A stretch of DNA of 23,105 nt, from the NCBI GenBank assembly GCA_905215575.1, contig CAJMQV010000017.1:1-23105 (forward strand), in the 5' to 3' direction. This DNA comes from an uncultured bacterium. Its GTDB lineage: Bacteria; Bacteroidota; Bacteroidia; Bacteroidales; Bacteroidaceae. A program made the translations under genes and the position numbers. The notes beneath the pieces were generated by a model that was not told the origin of the DNA, ran no database searches, and saw only the letters and a list, made by a program, of their open reading frames with translations. Below, piece by piece: positions 8,088 to 14,885 of this stretch (its first letter is position 1; each line of letters opens with the position of its first letter).

Positions 8088-10031
8088 TTAATTGTTTGAT
8101 TTCGCTTCTTCGAGTTCCAGCGAAGCTGTTTCCCATCGTTCAACGGTTTCGTCCAACTGCTTTTTGAGTGCGCCGTGCTTTTCGTAGAGCTGCATGTCGG
8201 CCGCACCTTCAGGAGTTGCCATTTGCGCTTCGAGTTCCGCGATCTGTGCTTCCAGTTCCTCTATTTCCGATTCACAGGCGCTGACCGCTTTCTCCAGTTT
8301 GCGTATTTTCTTTTGCAGTTCCTTCTGCTGTTCGTAGGACAGACGGTTACTGCTGGTTTCCTTTTCTGCCGGAGCGCTGTTTTTTGCTGTCGGACTGCTG
8401 CTCAGCTGCAGTTCGTTGAGCGACTCGATATTCTTTTTCTTCAGGAAGTCGTAAATACCGCCCAGATGTTCTTTCACCAGACCGCCGCCGAACTCATAAA
8501 CCTTTTCCACCAGTCCGTCGAGGAATTCACGGTCGTGGCTCACCACGATTACCGTACCGTCAAAATCGCGGATGGCTTCCTTGAGCACATCTTTCGAACG
8601 CATGTCCAAATGGTTGGTCGGCTCATCGAGAATCAGCAGGTTTAACGGCTCCAGCAGCAGTTTGATCATGGCCAGACGACTGCGCTCTCCACCGGAAAGC
8701 ACCTTGACTTTCTTTTCCGATGCCTCGCCTCCAAACATGAAAGAGCCTAGAATATCCTTGATGCGCAGACGGATGTCGCCTTTCGCAACCCGGTCTATCG
8801 TGTCGAAAACGGTCAGCTCGCCGTCGAGCAGCTGGGCCTGGTTCTGGGCAAAATAACCGATCTGTACCATGTGGCCCACCTTCAGGGTGCCGTCGAAAGG
8901 AATCTCGTTCATGATACATTTCACAAGCGTAGACTTACCCTCGCCGTTTTTACCTACGAAAGCCACTTTCTCGCCGCGCTTGATGGTGAGGTTTACATCG
9001 TGGAACACCACATGGTCGCCATACGCCTTACGCACGTTCTCGCAGATAATCGGGTAATCCCCACTGCGCATGGCCGGTGGGAATTTGAGATGCAGCGAAG
9101 AGTTATCCACCTCGTCCACCTCAATCGGAATAATCTTCTCCAGCTGCTTGATGCGGCTCTGCACCTGTACGGCCTTGGTGGCCTTGTAGCGGAAACGCTC
9201 GATGAAATCCTTGATGTCGGCAATTTCCTTCTGTTGGTTCTCATAAGCACGCAACTGCTGTTCGCGGCGTTCGGCGCGCAGCTTCACATATTCGTCATAC
9301 TTCACCTTGTAGTCGTAGATGCGTCCGCAGGAGATTTCCAGAGTGCGGTTGGTCACGTTGTTGATGAACGCACGGTCGTGGCTCACCAATACCACGGCAT
9401 TGGCGCGGGTAGACAGGAAATTTTCCAGCCACTGGATACTTTCAATGTCCAAATGGTTGGTCGGCTCGTCGAGTAACAGAATGTCCGGTTTGCGCAGCAA
9501 CAGTTTGGCCAGCTCGATACGCATGCGCCATCCTCCGCTGAACTCCTTGGTGGGGCGGTCAAAATCCGAGCGCGCGAATCCCAATCCCATGAGTGTGCGT
9601 TCGATCTCGGCATGAAAGTTCATTCCTCCCATCATCTGGAAGCGTTCGTTTTCGTGCGTAAACCGTTCCACGAGCTGCATATAGCTTTCGCTCTCATAGT
9701 CGGTGCGTTCCGCCAGTTCATTGTTCATCTTCTCCAGTCGGAGCTGCATTTCCGTGATATGGTCAAAGGCCTGCATGGCTTCCTCCATGACGGTATGTTC
9801 GTCTGACAGTACCATGACTTGAGGCAGATAACCGATGGTAGTGTCTTTCGGCACGGCCACTACGCCACCTGTCGGCTGTTGCAGTCCGGCGATGATTTTG
9901 AGCATGGTGGATTTTCCCGCTCCGTTCTTTCCCACGAGTGCGATGCGGTCCTTGTCATTTATCACATAAGATACGTTCTGGAATAAGGGCTTGGCTCCAA
10001 ATTCCACTTCGAGGTTTTCTATTGAAATCAA
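8088..10031 (-). CDS. ABC-F family ATPase (Uup/EttA-like, ribosome-associated)
   Basis: A 647-residue soluble protein with two ABC domains and no membrane segment. Domain 1 has Walker A GKNGAGKST (34-42), signature FSGGW (164-168) and Walker B LLLDEPTNHLD (185-195). Domain 2 has GKNGEGKST (360-368), LSGGE (445-449) and LLILDEPTNHLD (465-476). The charged linker (about 240-310) is the P-site tRNA-interaction region of ABC-F proteins. A C-terminal Glu/Lys-rich coiled coil (about 565-645) resembles the Uup arm. ABC-F proteins bind the ribosomal E site and help stalled ribosomes; some give antibiotic resistance. The generic linker and the housekeeping context suggest a translation-quality role rather than drug resistance, but sequence alone cannot exclude the latter. 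It is the first gene of a pair with the M13 peptidase. Confidence 0.93.
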   Translation of the reverse strand: MISIENLEVEFGAKPLFQNVSYVINDKDRIALVGKNGAGKSTMLKIIAGLQQPTGGVVAVPKDTTIGYLPQVMVLSDEHTVMEEAMQAFDHITEMQLRLEKMNNELAERTDYESESYMQLVERFTHENERFQMMGGMNFHAEIERTLMGLGFARSDFDRPTKEFSGGWRMRIELAKLLLRKPDILLLDEPTNHLDIESIQWLENFLSTRANAVVLVSHDRAFINNVTNRTLEISCGRIYDYKVKYDEYVKLRAERREQQLRAYENQQKEIADIKDFIERFRYKATKAVQVQSRIKQLEKIIPIEVDEVDNSSLHLKFPPAMRSGDYPIICENVRKAYGDHVVFHDVNLTIKRGEKVAFVGKNGEGKSTLVKCIMNEIPFDGTLKVGHMVQIGYFAQNQAQLLDGELTVFDTIDRVAKGDIRLRIKDILGSFMFGGEASEKKVKVLSGGERSRLAMIKLLLEPLNLLILDEPTNHLDMRSKDVLKEAIRDFDGTVIVVSHDREFLDGLVEKVYEFGGGLVKEHLGGIYDFLKKKNIESLNELQLSSSPTAKNSAPAEKETSSNRLSYEQQKELQKKIRKLEKAVSACESEIEELEAQIAELEAQMATPEGAADMQLYEKHGALKKQLDETVERWETASLELEEAKSNN

Positions 10032-10060
10032 AGTATTTTGTCTTTTTAAAATTCGAGATG

Positions 10061-10068
10061 CAAAAATA
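10061..10068 (-). promoter_or_regulatory. Candidate -7 box for the ABC-F/M13 operon
   Basis: The minus strand reads TATTTTTG (TAnnTTTG), 29 nt before the ATG at 10031. The -33 element is not convincing. It faces the divergent promoter of the phosphoesterase operon across a region of about 165 bp. Confidence 0.4.
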
Positions 10069-10181
10069 CGGATTTTTCAGCAGAATCGGGAGGCGACTTT
10101 CAAAAAACTTGCGGGAGGCCCGCAGAGTGGGGTAAGATGGAGGTGCGGTGGGCAAAAAACAAACGTAAAGTGTTAAAAATG

Positions 10182-10200
10182 AATTGTCAGACAATTGTCA
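10182..10200. repeat. Nested palindromes, possible operator in the ABC-F/phosphoesterase divergent region
   Basis: ATTGTC-A-GACAAT (10183-10195) is a perfect dyad, and GACAATTGTC (10190-10199) is a second perfect palindrome overlapping it, giving three alternating half-sites. AAATGA-type flanks extend the first dyad. It lies 34 nt upstream of the plus-strand -7 box, about where an activator or repressor would sit. The bound protein is unknown. Confidence 0.4.
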
Positions 10201-10233
10201 TTTCTTCTACATCATTTTGTTATAGTATTCAGA

Positions 10234-10241
10234 TACTTTTG
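10234..10241 (+). promoter_or_regulatory. Candidate -7 box for the phosphoesterase-glycosyltransferase operon
   Basis: TACTTTTG is an exact TAnnTTTG match 22 nt before the ATG at 10264. A TTTG at 10216-10219 is present but only 14 nt away, shorter than the usual 19-21. The box lies inside a possible 23-codon upstream extension of the gene, which argues for the 10264 start. Confidence 0.5.
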
Positions 10242-10263
10242 TATCGATCAAAAAGAAAAAACC

Positions 10264-11070
10264 ATGCAATTGAGAAAACATTATCGTACCATTGTGCTTT
10301 CGGACATTCATCTGGGCACATCTCATTCCAAAGTGGATGAAGTGAATCAATTTCTGAAAAGTGTGAACTGCGACCGTCTGATCCTGAACGGGGACATTAT
10401 CGACGGGTGGCATATCCGCAAGAACGGCAGTAGGAAATGGCAACCGGCACATACTCTGTTCTTCAAGATCCTGATGAAACTGATGGAAAAATGCAATACT
10501 GAGATTATTTATGTGGCAGGAAATCATGATGACTTCCTCGACGCGCTGGTTCCTCTTCACCTCGGAAACATTACGGTAGTCAAGGATTTTGTGCACGAAT
10601 CACATGGAAAACGATATTTTGTGACGCATGGCGATGTGTTCGACCGGGTGACGAGCCAGATGAAGTGGCTGGCCAATTTGGGCGATACCGGCTACACCTT
10701 CCTGTTGTGGTTCAACGGATGGTATAATCGCTACCGTCGGGCTATGGGCAAACCCTATTATTCCTTGTCGCAACGCATCAAGCAAAAGGTGAAAACGGCT
10801 GTGTCCTATATTTCGGACTTCGAGCAGACGCTGGCCGAGTTTGCCCAAAGCAAGAAGTGTGATGGTGTGATCTGCGGTCACATCCATCATCCCGAAAATA
10901 CTTATTACGGAAAGATTCACTATCTGAATTCTGGAGACTGGGTGGAAACCATGTCGGCCTTGGCAGAGGATGAAGACGGAAACTGGAGCATCCTGTATTA
11001 TGGTGAGGCTTTCCAGAACGCCGGAAGTGAAGAGAATCAGGAAGTAACGAAAATAAATGCAGTGGTATGA
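10264..11070 (+). CDS. Calcineurin-like metallophosphoesterase, LpxH-like (UDP-diacylglucosamine diphosphatase family)
   Basis: A 268-residue protein with the full two-metal phosphoesterase signature: SDIHLG (D14, H16), NGDIIDGW (D44), AGNHDD (N87, H88), THGD (H122) and CGHIHHPE (H206, H208). Relatives of this shape are annotated as UDP-2,3-diacylglucosamine diphosphatase, the lipid A step that yields lipid X and UMP. The extended middle (about 125-195) with aromatic and basic residues could serve membrane or lipid contact. True LpxH activity is an inference. The downstream glycosyltransferase overlaps by 4 nt (ATGA), suggesting translational coupling and a shared envelope-glycolipid substrate. 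An upstream in-frame ATG at 10195 would cover the promoter and add residues outside the family, so 10264 is preferred. Confidence 0.88.
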   Translation: MQLRKHYRTIVLSDIHLGTSHSKVDEVNQFLKSVNCDRLILNGDIIDGWHIRKNGSRKWQPAHTLFFKILMKLMEKCNTEIIYVAGNHDDFLDALVPLHLGNITVVKDFVHESHGKRYFVTHGDVFDRVTSQMKWLANLGDTGYTFLLWFNGWYNRYRRAMGKPYYSLSQRIKQKVKTAVSYISDFEQTLAEFAQSKKCDGVICGHIHHPENTYYGKIHYLNSGDWVETMSALAEDEDGNWSILYYGEAFQNAGSEENQEVTKINAVV

Positions 11071-12182
11071 GATTCCTTTTTGTTGTGCAGGGTGAGGGCC
11101 GTGGGCACCTTACTCAGGCTTTGGCCATGGAGCGCTTGCTCACGCAGGCCGGTCACGAGGTGGTAGAGATGCTGGTAGGAAAGAGCAACAGCCGGCAGTT
11201 GCCCGGTTTCTTCAACCGCAATGTCAAGGCGGAGGTAAGCCGTTTTGACAGTCCGAACTTTCTGCCTTCGGCAACAACCGGCAGAGCCAATCTGACGAAA
11301 AGCATTACTTATAACATGACCTGCCTGTCGGCCTATTGGCACAGCATCCGCTTCATTCGAGAGAAAATAGAGAATAGTGGTGCGGATGCCGTGATCAATT
11401 TTTACGAGTTGCTTGTGGGCATGACCTATGCGTTGCACCGCATTCGCATTCCGCAGATTTGCATCGGCCATCAGTATCTTTTTCTGCATCACGATTTCAA
11501 GACTCCGTTCAACCAGCATGTCGATATGCAGTTGCTGCGTCTTTTTACCAGGATGACGGCTTGGGGAGCGGCGCGAAAGCTGGCATTGTCTTTCCATATG
11601 ATGCCGGTGGACCGTGAAGAAAATATTGTGACCGTTCCGCCATTGTTGCGCCGTGAGGTACTCGCCCAGCAGGCTGTTCCCGGCGACTATGTGCATGGCT
11701 ATATGCTCAATCCGGGATTTGTGGAGCAGGTGAAAGCCTGGCACGCCCGTCATCCCGAAGTGTCGCTGCGTTTCTTTTGGGACAAGCAGAATGCTCCCGT
11801 GATGAAGAAAGTGGACGAAACCTTCACGTTGTACCAGATAGACGATGTGGAATTTCTGAAACAGATGCGCGGTTGCGGGGCATATGCCACTACGGCTGGT
11901 TTTGAATCCATCTGCGAGGCGATGTATTGGGGCAAACCCATTCTGATGGTGCCGGCACACATAGAGCAGGAATGCAATGCCTGGGATGCGGCACGTAACG
12001 GGGCCGGCATTATCTCCGATGACTTCAATCTGGACCGTTTGCTGGAGTTTGCCCGTGACTATCGTCCCGACACGGCTTTCCGTGCCTGGGTGCAGTCAGC
12101 CGGAGAAATCATATTGTCCGAAATAGAATCAGTAGTTCATGAGGCGATGCCCGATGAGGCTTTGGTTTCTGCAGCCTGCTGA
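11067..12182 (+). CDS. GT-B fold glycosyltransferase (GT28/UGT-like)
   Basis: A 371-residue protein. The N-terminal FVVQGEGRGHLTQALAM (5-21) is the glycine-rich acceptor-side loop of GT-B enzymes such as MurG and UGT-type transferases. The C-terminal half carries the donor-binding pattern TTAGFESICEAMYWGKP, then MVPAHIEQECNA, typical of nucleotide-sugar recognition in the GT28/GT1 superfamily. There is no clear membrane span, so peripheral membrane attachment is likely. It starts inside the stop codon of the phosphoesterase gene (ATGA overlap), so the two are probably made together and may act on the same lipid or glycan. The acceptor and sugar are not identifiable. A terminator follows 61 nt after the stop. 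Confidence 0.85.
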   Translation: MRFLFVVQGEGRGHLTQALAMERLLTQAGHEVVEMLVGKSNSRQLPGFFNRNVKAEVSRFDSPNFLPSATTGRANLTKSITYNMTCLSAYWHSIRFIREKIENSGADAVINFYELLVGMTYALHRIRIPQICIGHQYLFLHHDFKTPFNQHVDMQLLRLFTRMTAWGAARKLALSFHMMPVDREENIVTVPPLLRREVLAQQAVPGDYVHGYMLNPGFVEQVKAWHARHPEVSLRFFWDKQNAPVMKKVDETFTLYQIDDVEFLKQMRGCGAYATTAGFESICEAMYWGKPILMVPAHIEQECNAWDAARNGAGIISDDFNLDRLLEFARDYRPDTAFRAWVQSAGEIILSEIESVVHEAMPDEALVSAAC

Positions 12183-12243
12183 TGCGATAGCTGAATAACT
12201 TGAAAGAGAGGTTTTTTCTTGGTTGTCCATTCTGATAGGACCG

Positions 12244-12279
12244 GGAGCCGGGCGGAAATTCCGTCACGGCTCCTTTTTT
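12244..12279 (+). terminator. Rho-independent terminator of the glycosyltransferase operon
   Basis: GGAGCCG (12244-12250) pairs with CGGCTCC (12267-12273), with an inner CGGA/TCCG pairing, and is followed by six T. Confidence 0.9.
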
Positions 12280-12544
12280 ATATCCCGGCTTTGTGAAGAA
12301 AAAATACTATGATGCTGTATTTGGAACAATAGCGTCGGGGCAATCGGAGCAGTTTGTCGTGATGTTTTTTCAGTTTCGACGGGAATTTTTTAGAAAAACG
12401 TCAGGACGATTTTTCTAAAAGAATTAAATCTTTGATATTCAGTGATATGTAAATTTAGGGTTAAGCTTGGGAAGTGGCTCTGTTTTGTATGATGTTTTCA
12501 ATGTATACAAAGCCTTTATGGAGGATTGTCTATGGCTGTTAGAT
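12280..12544. other. Gene-free AT-rich interval with a long imperfect hairpin
   Basis: No gene is supported in this stretch between two terminators. TTTTAGAAAAACGTC (12388-12402) is complementary to GACGATTTTTCTAAAA (12405-12420) with one bulged base, giving a 15-bp stem. Just before it, TCGTGATGTTTTTTC (12357-12371) is identical to 15 nt in the gap after the permease gene (22052-22066). No Bacteroidetes-type promoter was found, so I see no reason to call an RNA gene. Confidence 0.4.
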
Positions 12545-12583
12545 GAAAAAAAGAGTTATGCCTTGACACGGGCATAACTCTTT
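12545..12583 (-). terminator. Rho-independent terminator of the iron alcohol dehydrogenase gene
   Basis: AAAGAGTTATGCC (12550-12562) pairs perfectly with GGCATAACTCTTT (12571-12583). Read on the minus strand the stem is followed by a run of T. It begins 23 nt after the stop of the dehydrogenase gene. Confidence 0.93.
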
Positions 12584-12606
12584 CTGTTTATTTTGATTTA
12601 TGGATT

Positions 12607-13788
12607 TTATCGGTAAGACTCTTTGTAGATGGCGATGATTTCCTCGTCGCTCAGCGGGCGCGGATCGAACTGGAACAGTCCGCCCATGGTGTCGCGGGCA
12701 TTGGCGGCAAAGCGTTCGAAATCCTCTTCCTTGATACCCCATTCGCTCAGTGCCAGCTGGTCTACACCACATTCTTTCTGCATGCGCTCCAAAGCTTCGA
12801 TAAAGTCGCTCGGACGGTTGCTCTTGCTTTGTGTCATCACTTCGGCCATCTTCATGTATCTCTTGGTACAGTCGTTGCGGAAGGTGTTGAAGTAAGCCCG
12901 GCTGATGGCAATCAGTCCTGCGCCGTGCGGCAAAGCCGGATAGTAGGCGCTCATGGCATGTTCCAAAGAATGTTCCGAGGTGCAGCTTGAAGTAGACTCC
13001 ACCATTCCGGCCAGAGTGCTAGCCCAGGCCACTCGTGCACGGGCAACGAGGTCGTTTCCGTCGCACACGGCTTTGGGCAGATATTTATACAACAGACGGA
13101 TGGCTTCCAGAGCATACAGGTCGCTGATGCCGTTGCTGCATCCGGCAATATAGCCTTCGGCAGCATGGAAGAAGGCGTCGAATCCCTGATAAGCGGTGAG
13201 TTTTGGCGGGATGGATACCATCAGTTTCGGGTCGATGATGGAGAGCACCGGGAAAGTGTAGCGGTTGCCATAACCGATTTTTTCCTGTTTCTCCTCGTCG
13301 GTGATGACGGTCCACGGATCGGCTTCCGTGCCTGTTCCGGCAGTTGTCGGGATGGCTACCACAGGCAGGGCGCCCTGAATTTCGCGTCCCTTGCCGCTTC
13401 CTCCGGAGATATAGTCCCAGTAATCGCCCTTGTTGCAGGCCATCACGGCGATGGATTTTGCTGAGTCGATGCTGCTTCCGCCACCCAGACCGATCACGAA
13501 GTCACAGCCCATTTCCTTGCAGATAGAGGCGGCCTCCATGACGTGAGCCTTGGTTGGGTTGGGTTGTATTTTGTCATAAACGATAGCCGATACGTTGTTT
13601 TCCGTGAGCAGACGGAGCACTAAGTCCAGATAACCGTACTTTTTCATGGAGCTGCCCGATGAAATAACCACCATTGCCTTTTTACCGGGAAGTTCTTCCG
13701 TAGCTAATTTCTTGATCTCGCCACATCCGAACACGATCTTCGTGGGGATGTGAAAACTGAATGAAGGATTGTTATTCATCATAATCAT
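12607..13788 (-). CDS. Iron-containing alcohol dehydrogenase (Fe-ADH family)
   Basis: A 393-residue cytosolic oxidoreductase. The NAD(P)-binding element is IGLGGGSSIDSAK (99-111), followed by PTTAGTGTEA (148-157). Likely metal ligands are D204 and H208 in GFDAFFHAAEGY, H273 in SEHSLEHA and H288 in LPHGAG. The family interconverts aldehydes or ketones and alcohols; close relatives are called butanol dehydrogenase or lactaldehyde reductase-like. The physiological substrate is unknown, and fermentative aldehyde disposal is a reasonable guess for an anaerobe. Three ATG codons lie within the first four (M1, M3, M4). The outermost is used here, but M3 at 13782 or M4 at 13779 would change little. 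It is a single gene with its own promoter and terminator, divergent from metA. Confidence 0.95.
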   Translation of the reverse strand: MIMMNNNPSFSFHIPTKIVFGCGEIKKLATEELPGKKAMVVISSGSSMKKYGYLDLVLRLLTENNVSAIVYDKIQPNPTKAHVMEAASICKEMGCDFVIGLGGGSSIDSAKSIAVMACNKGDYWDYISGGSGKGREIQGALPVVAIPTTAGTGTEADPWTVITDEEKQEKIGYGNRYTFPVLSIIDPKLMVSIPPKLTAYQGFDAFFHAAEGYIAGCSNGISDLYALEAIRLLYKYLPKAVCDGNDLVARARVAWASTLAGMVESTSSCTSEHSLEHAMSAYYPALPHGAGLIAISRAYFNTFRNDCTKRYMKMAEVMTQSKSNRPSDFIEALERMQKECGVDQLALSEWGIKEEDFERFAANARDTMGGLFQFDPRPLSDEEIIAIYKESYR

Positions 13789-13807
13789 TACAATTTAAGC
13801 GTATACC

Positions 13808-13839
13808 CAAAAATAGGAAAAACTAAATGAAAAACGAAA
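13808..13839 (-). promoter_or_regulatory. Promoter of the iron alcohol dehydrogenase gene
   Basis: On the minus strand TTTC (13836-13839), 20 nt, then TATTTTTG (13808-13815) fits the Bacteroidetes consensus with one -33 mismatch. It predicts a short leader of about 12-15 nt before the ATG at 13788. Confidence 0.6.
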
Positions 13840-13909
13840 CTTTGCAGCCGTTTTCTTACGTTTTTAAATTCATTTTATAATTAAAGCCTTATCCTTATGC
13901 GGTGTAGTC

Positions 13910-13940
13910 TTTGTTTGCTTTCTATTTTGCGCTAAATTTG
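13910..13940 (+). promoter_or_regulatory. Promoter of metA-U32-lipoprotein operon
   Basis: TTTG (13910-13913), 19 nt, then TAAATTTG (13933-13940) is an exact match to the Bacteroidetes promoter in both boxes and spacing. It predicts a start of transcription near 13946 and a leader of about 22 nt. It also rules out the in-frame ATG at 13911, which lies within the -33 box, as start of metA. Confidence 0.8.
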
Positions 13941-13967
13941 CAGACAGAATACTCAAAAAATACGACT

Positions 13968-14885
13968 ATGTCTTTGATTTTACCGGAACATTTTCCCGCA
14001 ATAGATATTCTACGGAAAGAACATATTGACGTGACGGAGAACACACGTTCTGTGGCTCTGAAAGTGCGTCCTTTGCGTGTAGCCATCCTGAACCTTATGC
14101 CTTTGAAGATAGATACCGAGGTGGATTTGCTGCGCATTCTGGCGCAGTCGCCCTATCATATAGAGGTCACCTGGATGTCTTTAGCCACGCACACGCCGAA
14201 GCATGCCTCTCCGGAGCATATGAAAGCCTTTTACCAGCCTTTTCCGGAGCTGAAGGAACAGAAGTTCGACGGCTTTATCGTGACCGGAGCTCCGGTGGAG
14301 CATCTGGCTTTTGAGGAAGTGGGCTACTGGCCCGAGCTGTCCGACATCTTCCGTTGGGCGCGCACGAATGTCACTTCCACCCTGTATATCTGTTGGGCTG
14401 CGCAGGCCGGTCTGTATTTCCATTACGGCATTCCGAAACATCCGCTGCCTCAGAAAATGTTCGGCATCTTCCCGCAACAGGTGTTCGATGCGGCCCATCC
14501 GCTGATGCGAGGCATGGACGATGTGTTCTTCATGCCGCACAGCCGTCACACCGAAGTACGCCGTGAGGATATTGACCGGGTGAGCGAGCTGAAAATCATT
14601 GCCGAGTCGGAATATTCGGGCGTCGGTATGGTGGTGGCCCGTGAGGGGCGCGAGGTGTTTGTCACCGGTCATTCGGAATATTCGCCCTACACGCTCGACA
14701 CCGAATACAAACGCGATTTGGGCAAGGGACTGCCCATTCAGATGCCGATGAACTACTATCGCGACGACAATCCCGAGCTGGGACCTGTGGTGCTCTGGCG
14801 TACGCACGGCGTGCAGTGGTACTTAAACTGGCTTCATTATCTGGTCTATCAGGCCACACCTTATAATTTAAACGATATAAAATAA
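13968..14885 (+). CDS. metA: Homoserine O-acetyltransferase, MetA-type (acetyl-CoA predicted)
   Basis: A 305-residue enzyme of methionine synthesis that acylates homoserine. Residue numbering matches the family exactly: catalytic C142 in YICWAAQAG, H235 and E237 in GHSEYSP, and K46 in MPLK. The acyl-donor position 111 is glutamate (GAPVEHLAFEE), where succinyl-CoA-using E. coli MetA has glycine. Work on the Bacillus cereus enzyme established that Glu111 goes with acetyl-CoA. So although automated annotation often calls this homoserine O-succinyltransferase, acetyl-CoA is the predicted donor. The start at 13968 gives the family length (E. coli 309) and follows a textbook promoter. The U32 gene begins in the stop codon (TAATG), so translation is probably coupled. 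Confidence 0.96.
   Translation: MSLILPEHFPAIDILRKEHIDVTENTRSVALKVRPLRVAILNLMPLKIDTEVDLLRILAQSPYHIEVTWMSLATHTPKHASPEHMKAFYQPFPELKEQKFDGFIVTGAPVEHLAFEEVGYWPELSDIFRWARTNVTSTLYICWAAQAGLYFHYGIPKHPLPQKMFGIFPQQVFDAAHPLMRGMDDVFFMPHSRHTEVRREDIDRVSELKIIAESEYSGVGMVVAREGREVFVTGHSEYSPYTLDTEYKRDLGKGLPIQMPMNYYRDDNPELGPVVLWRTHGVQWYLNWLHYLVYQATPYNLNDIK

Noticed and set aside
8088..10031. ABC-F gene as an antibiotic-resistance determinant
   Set aside because: The sequence looks like a generic Uup/EttA-type protein in a housekeeping setting, and there is no mobile element or resistance-type leader peptide nearby.
11037..11960. 307-codon open frame on the minus strand opposite the glycosyltransferase
   Set aside because: Antisense shadow; the composition is His/Arg-rich in a way typical of reversed coding sequence, while the plus strand has GT-B motifs.
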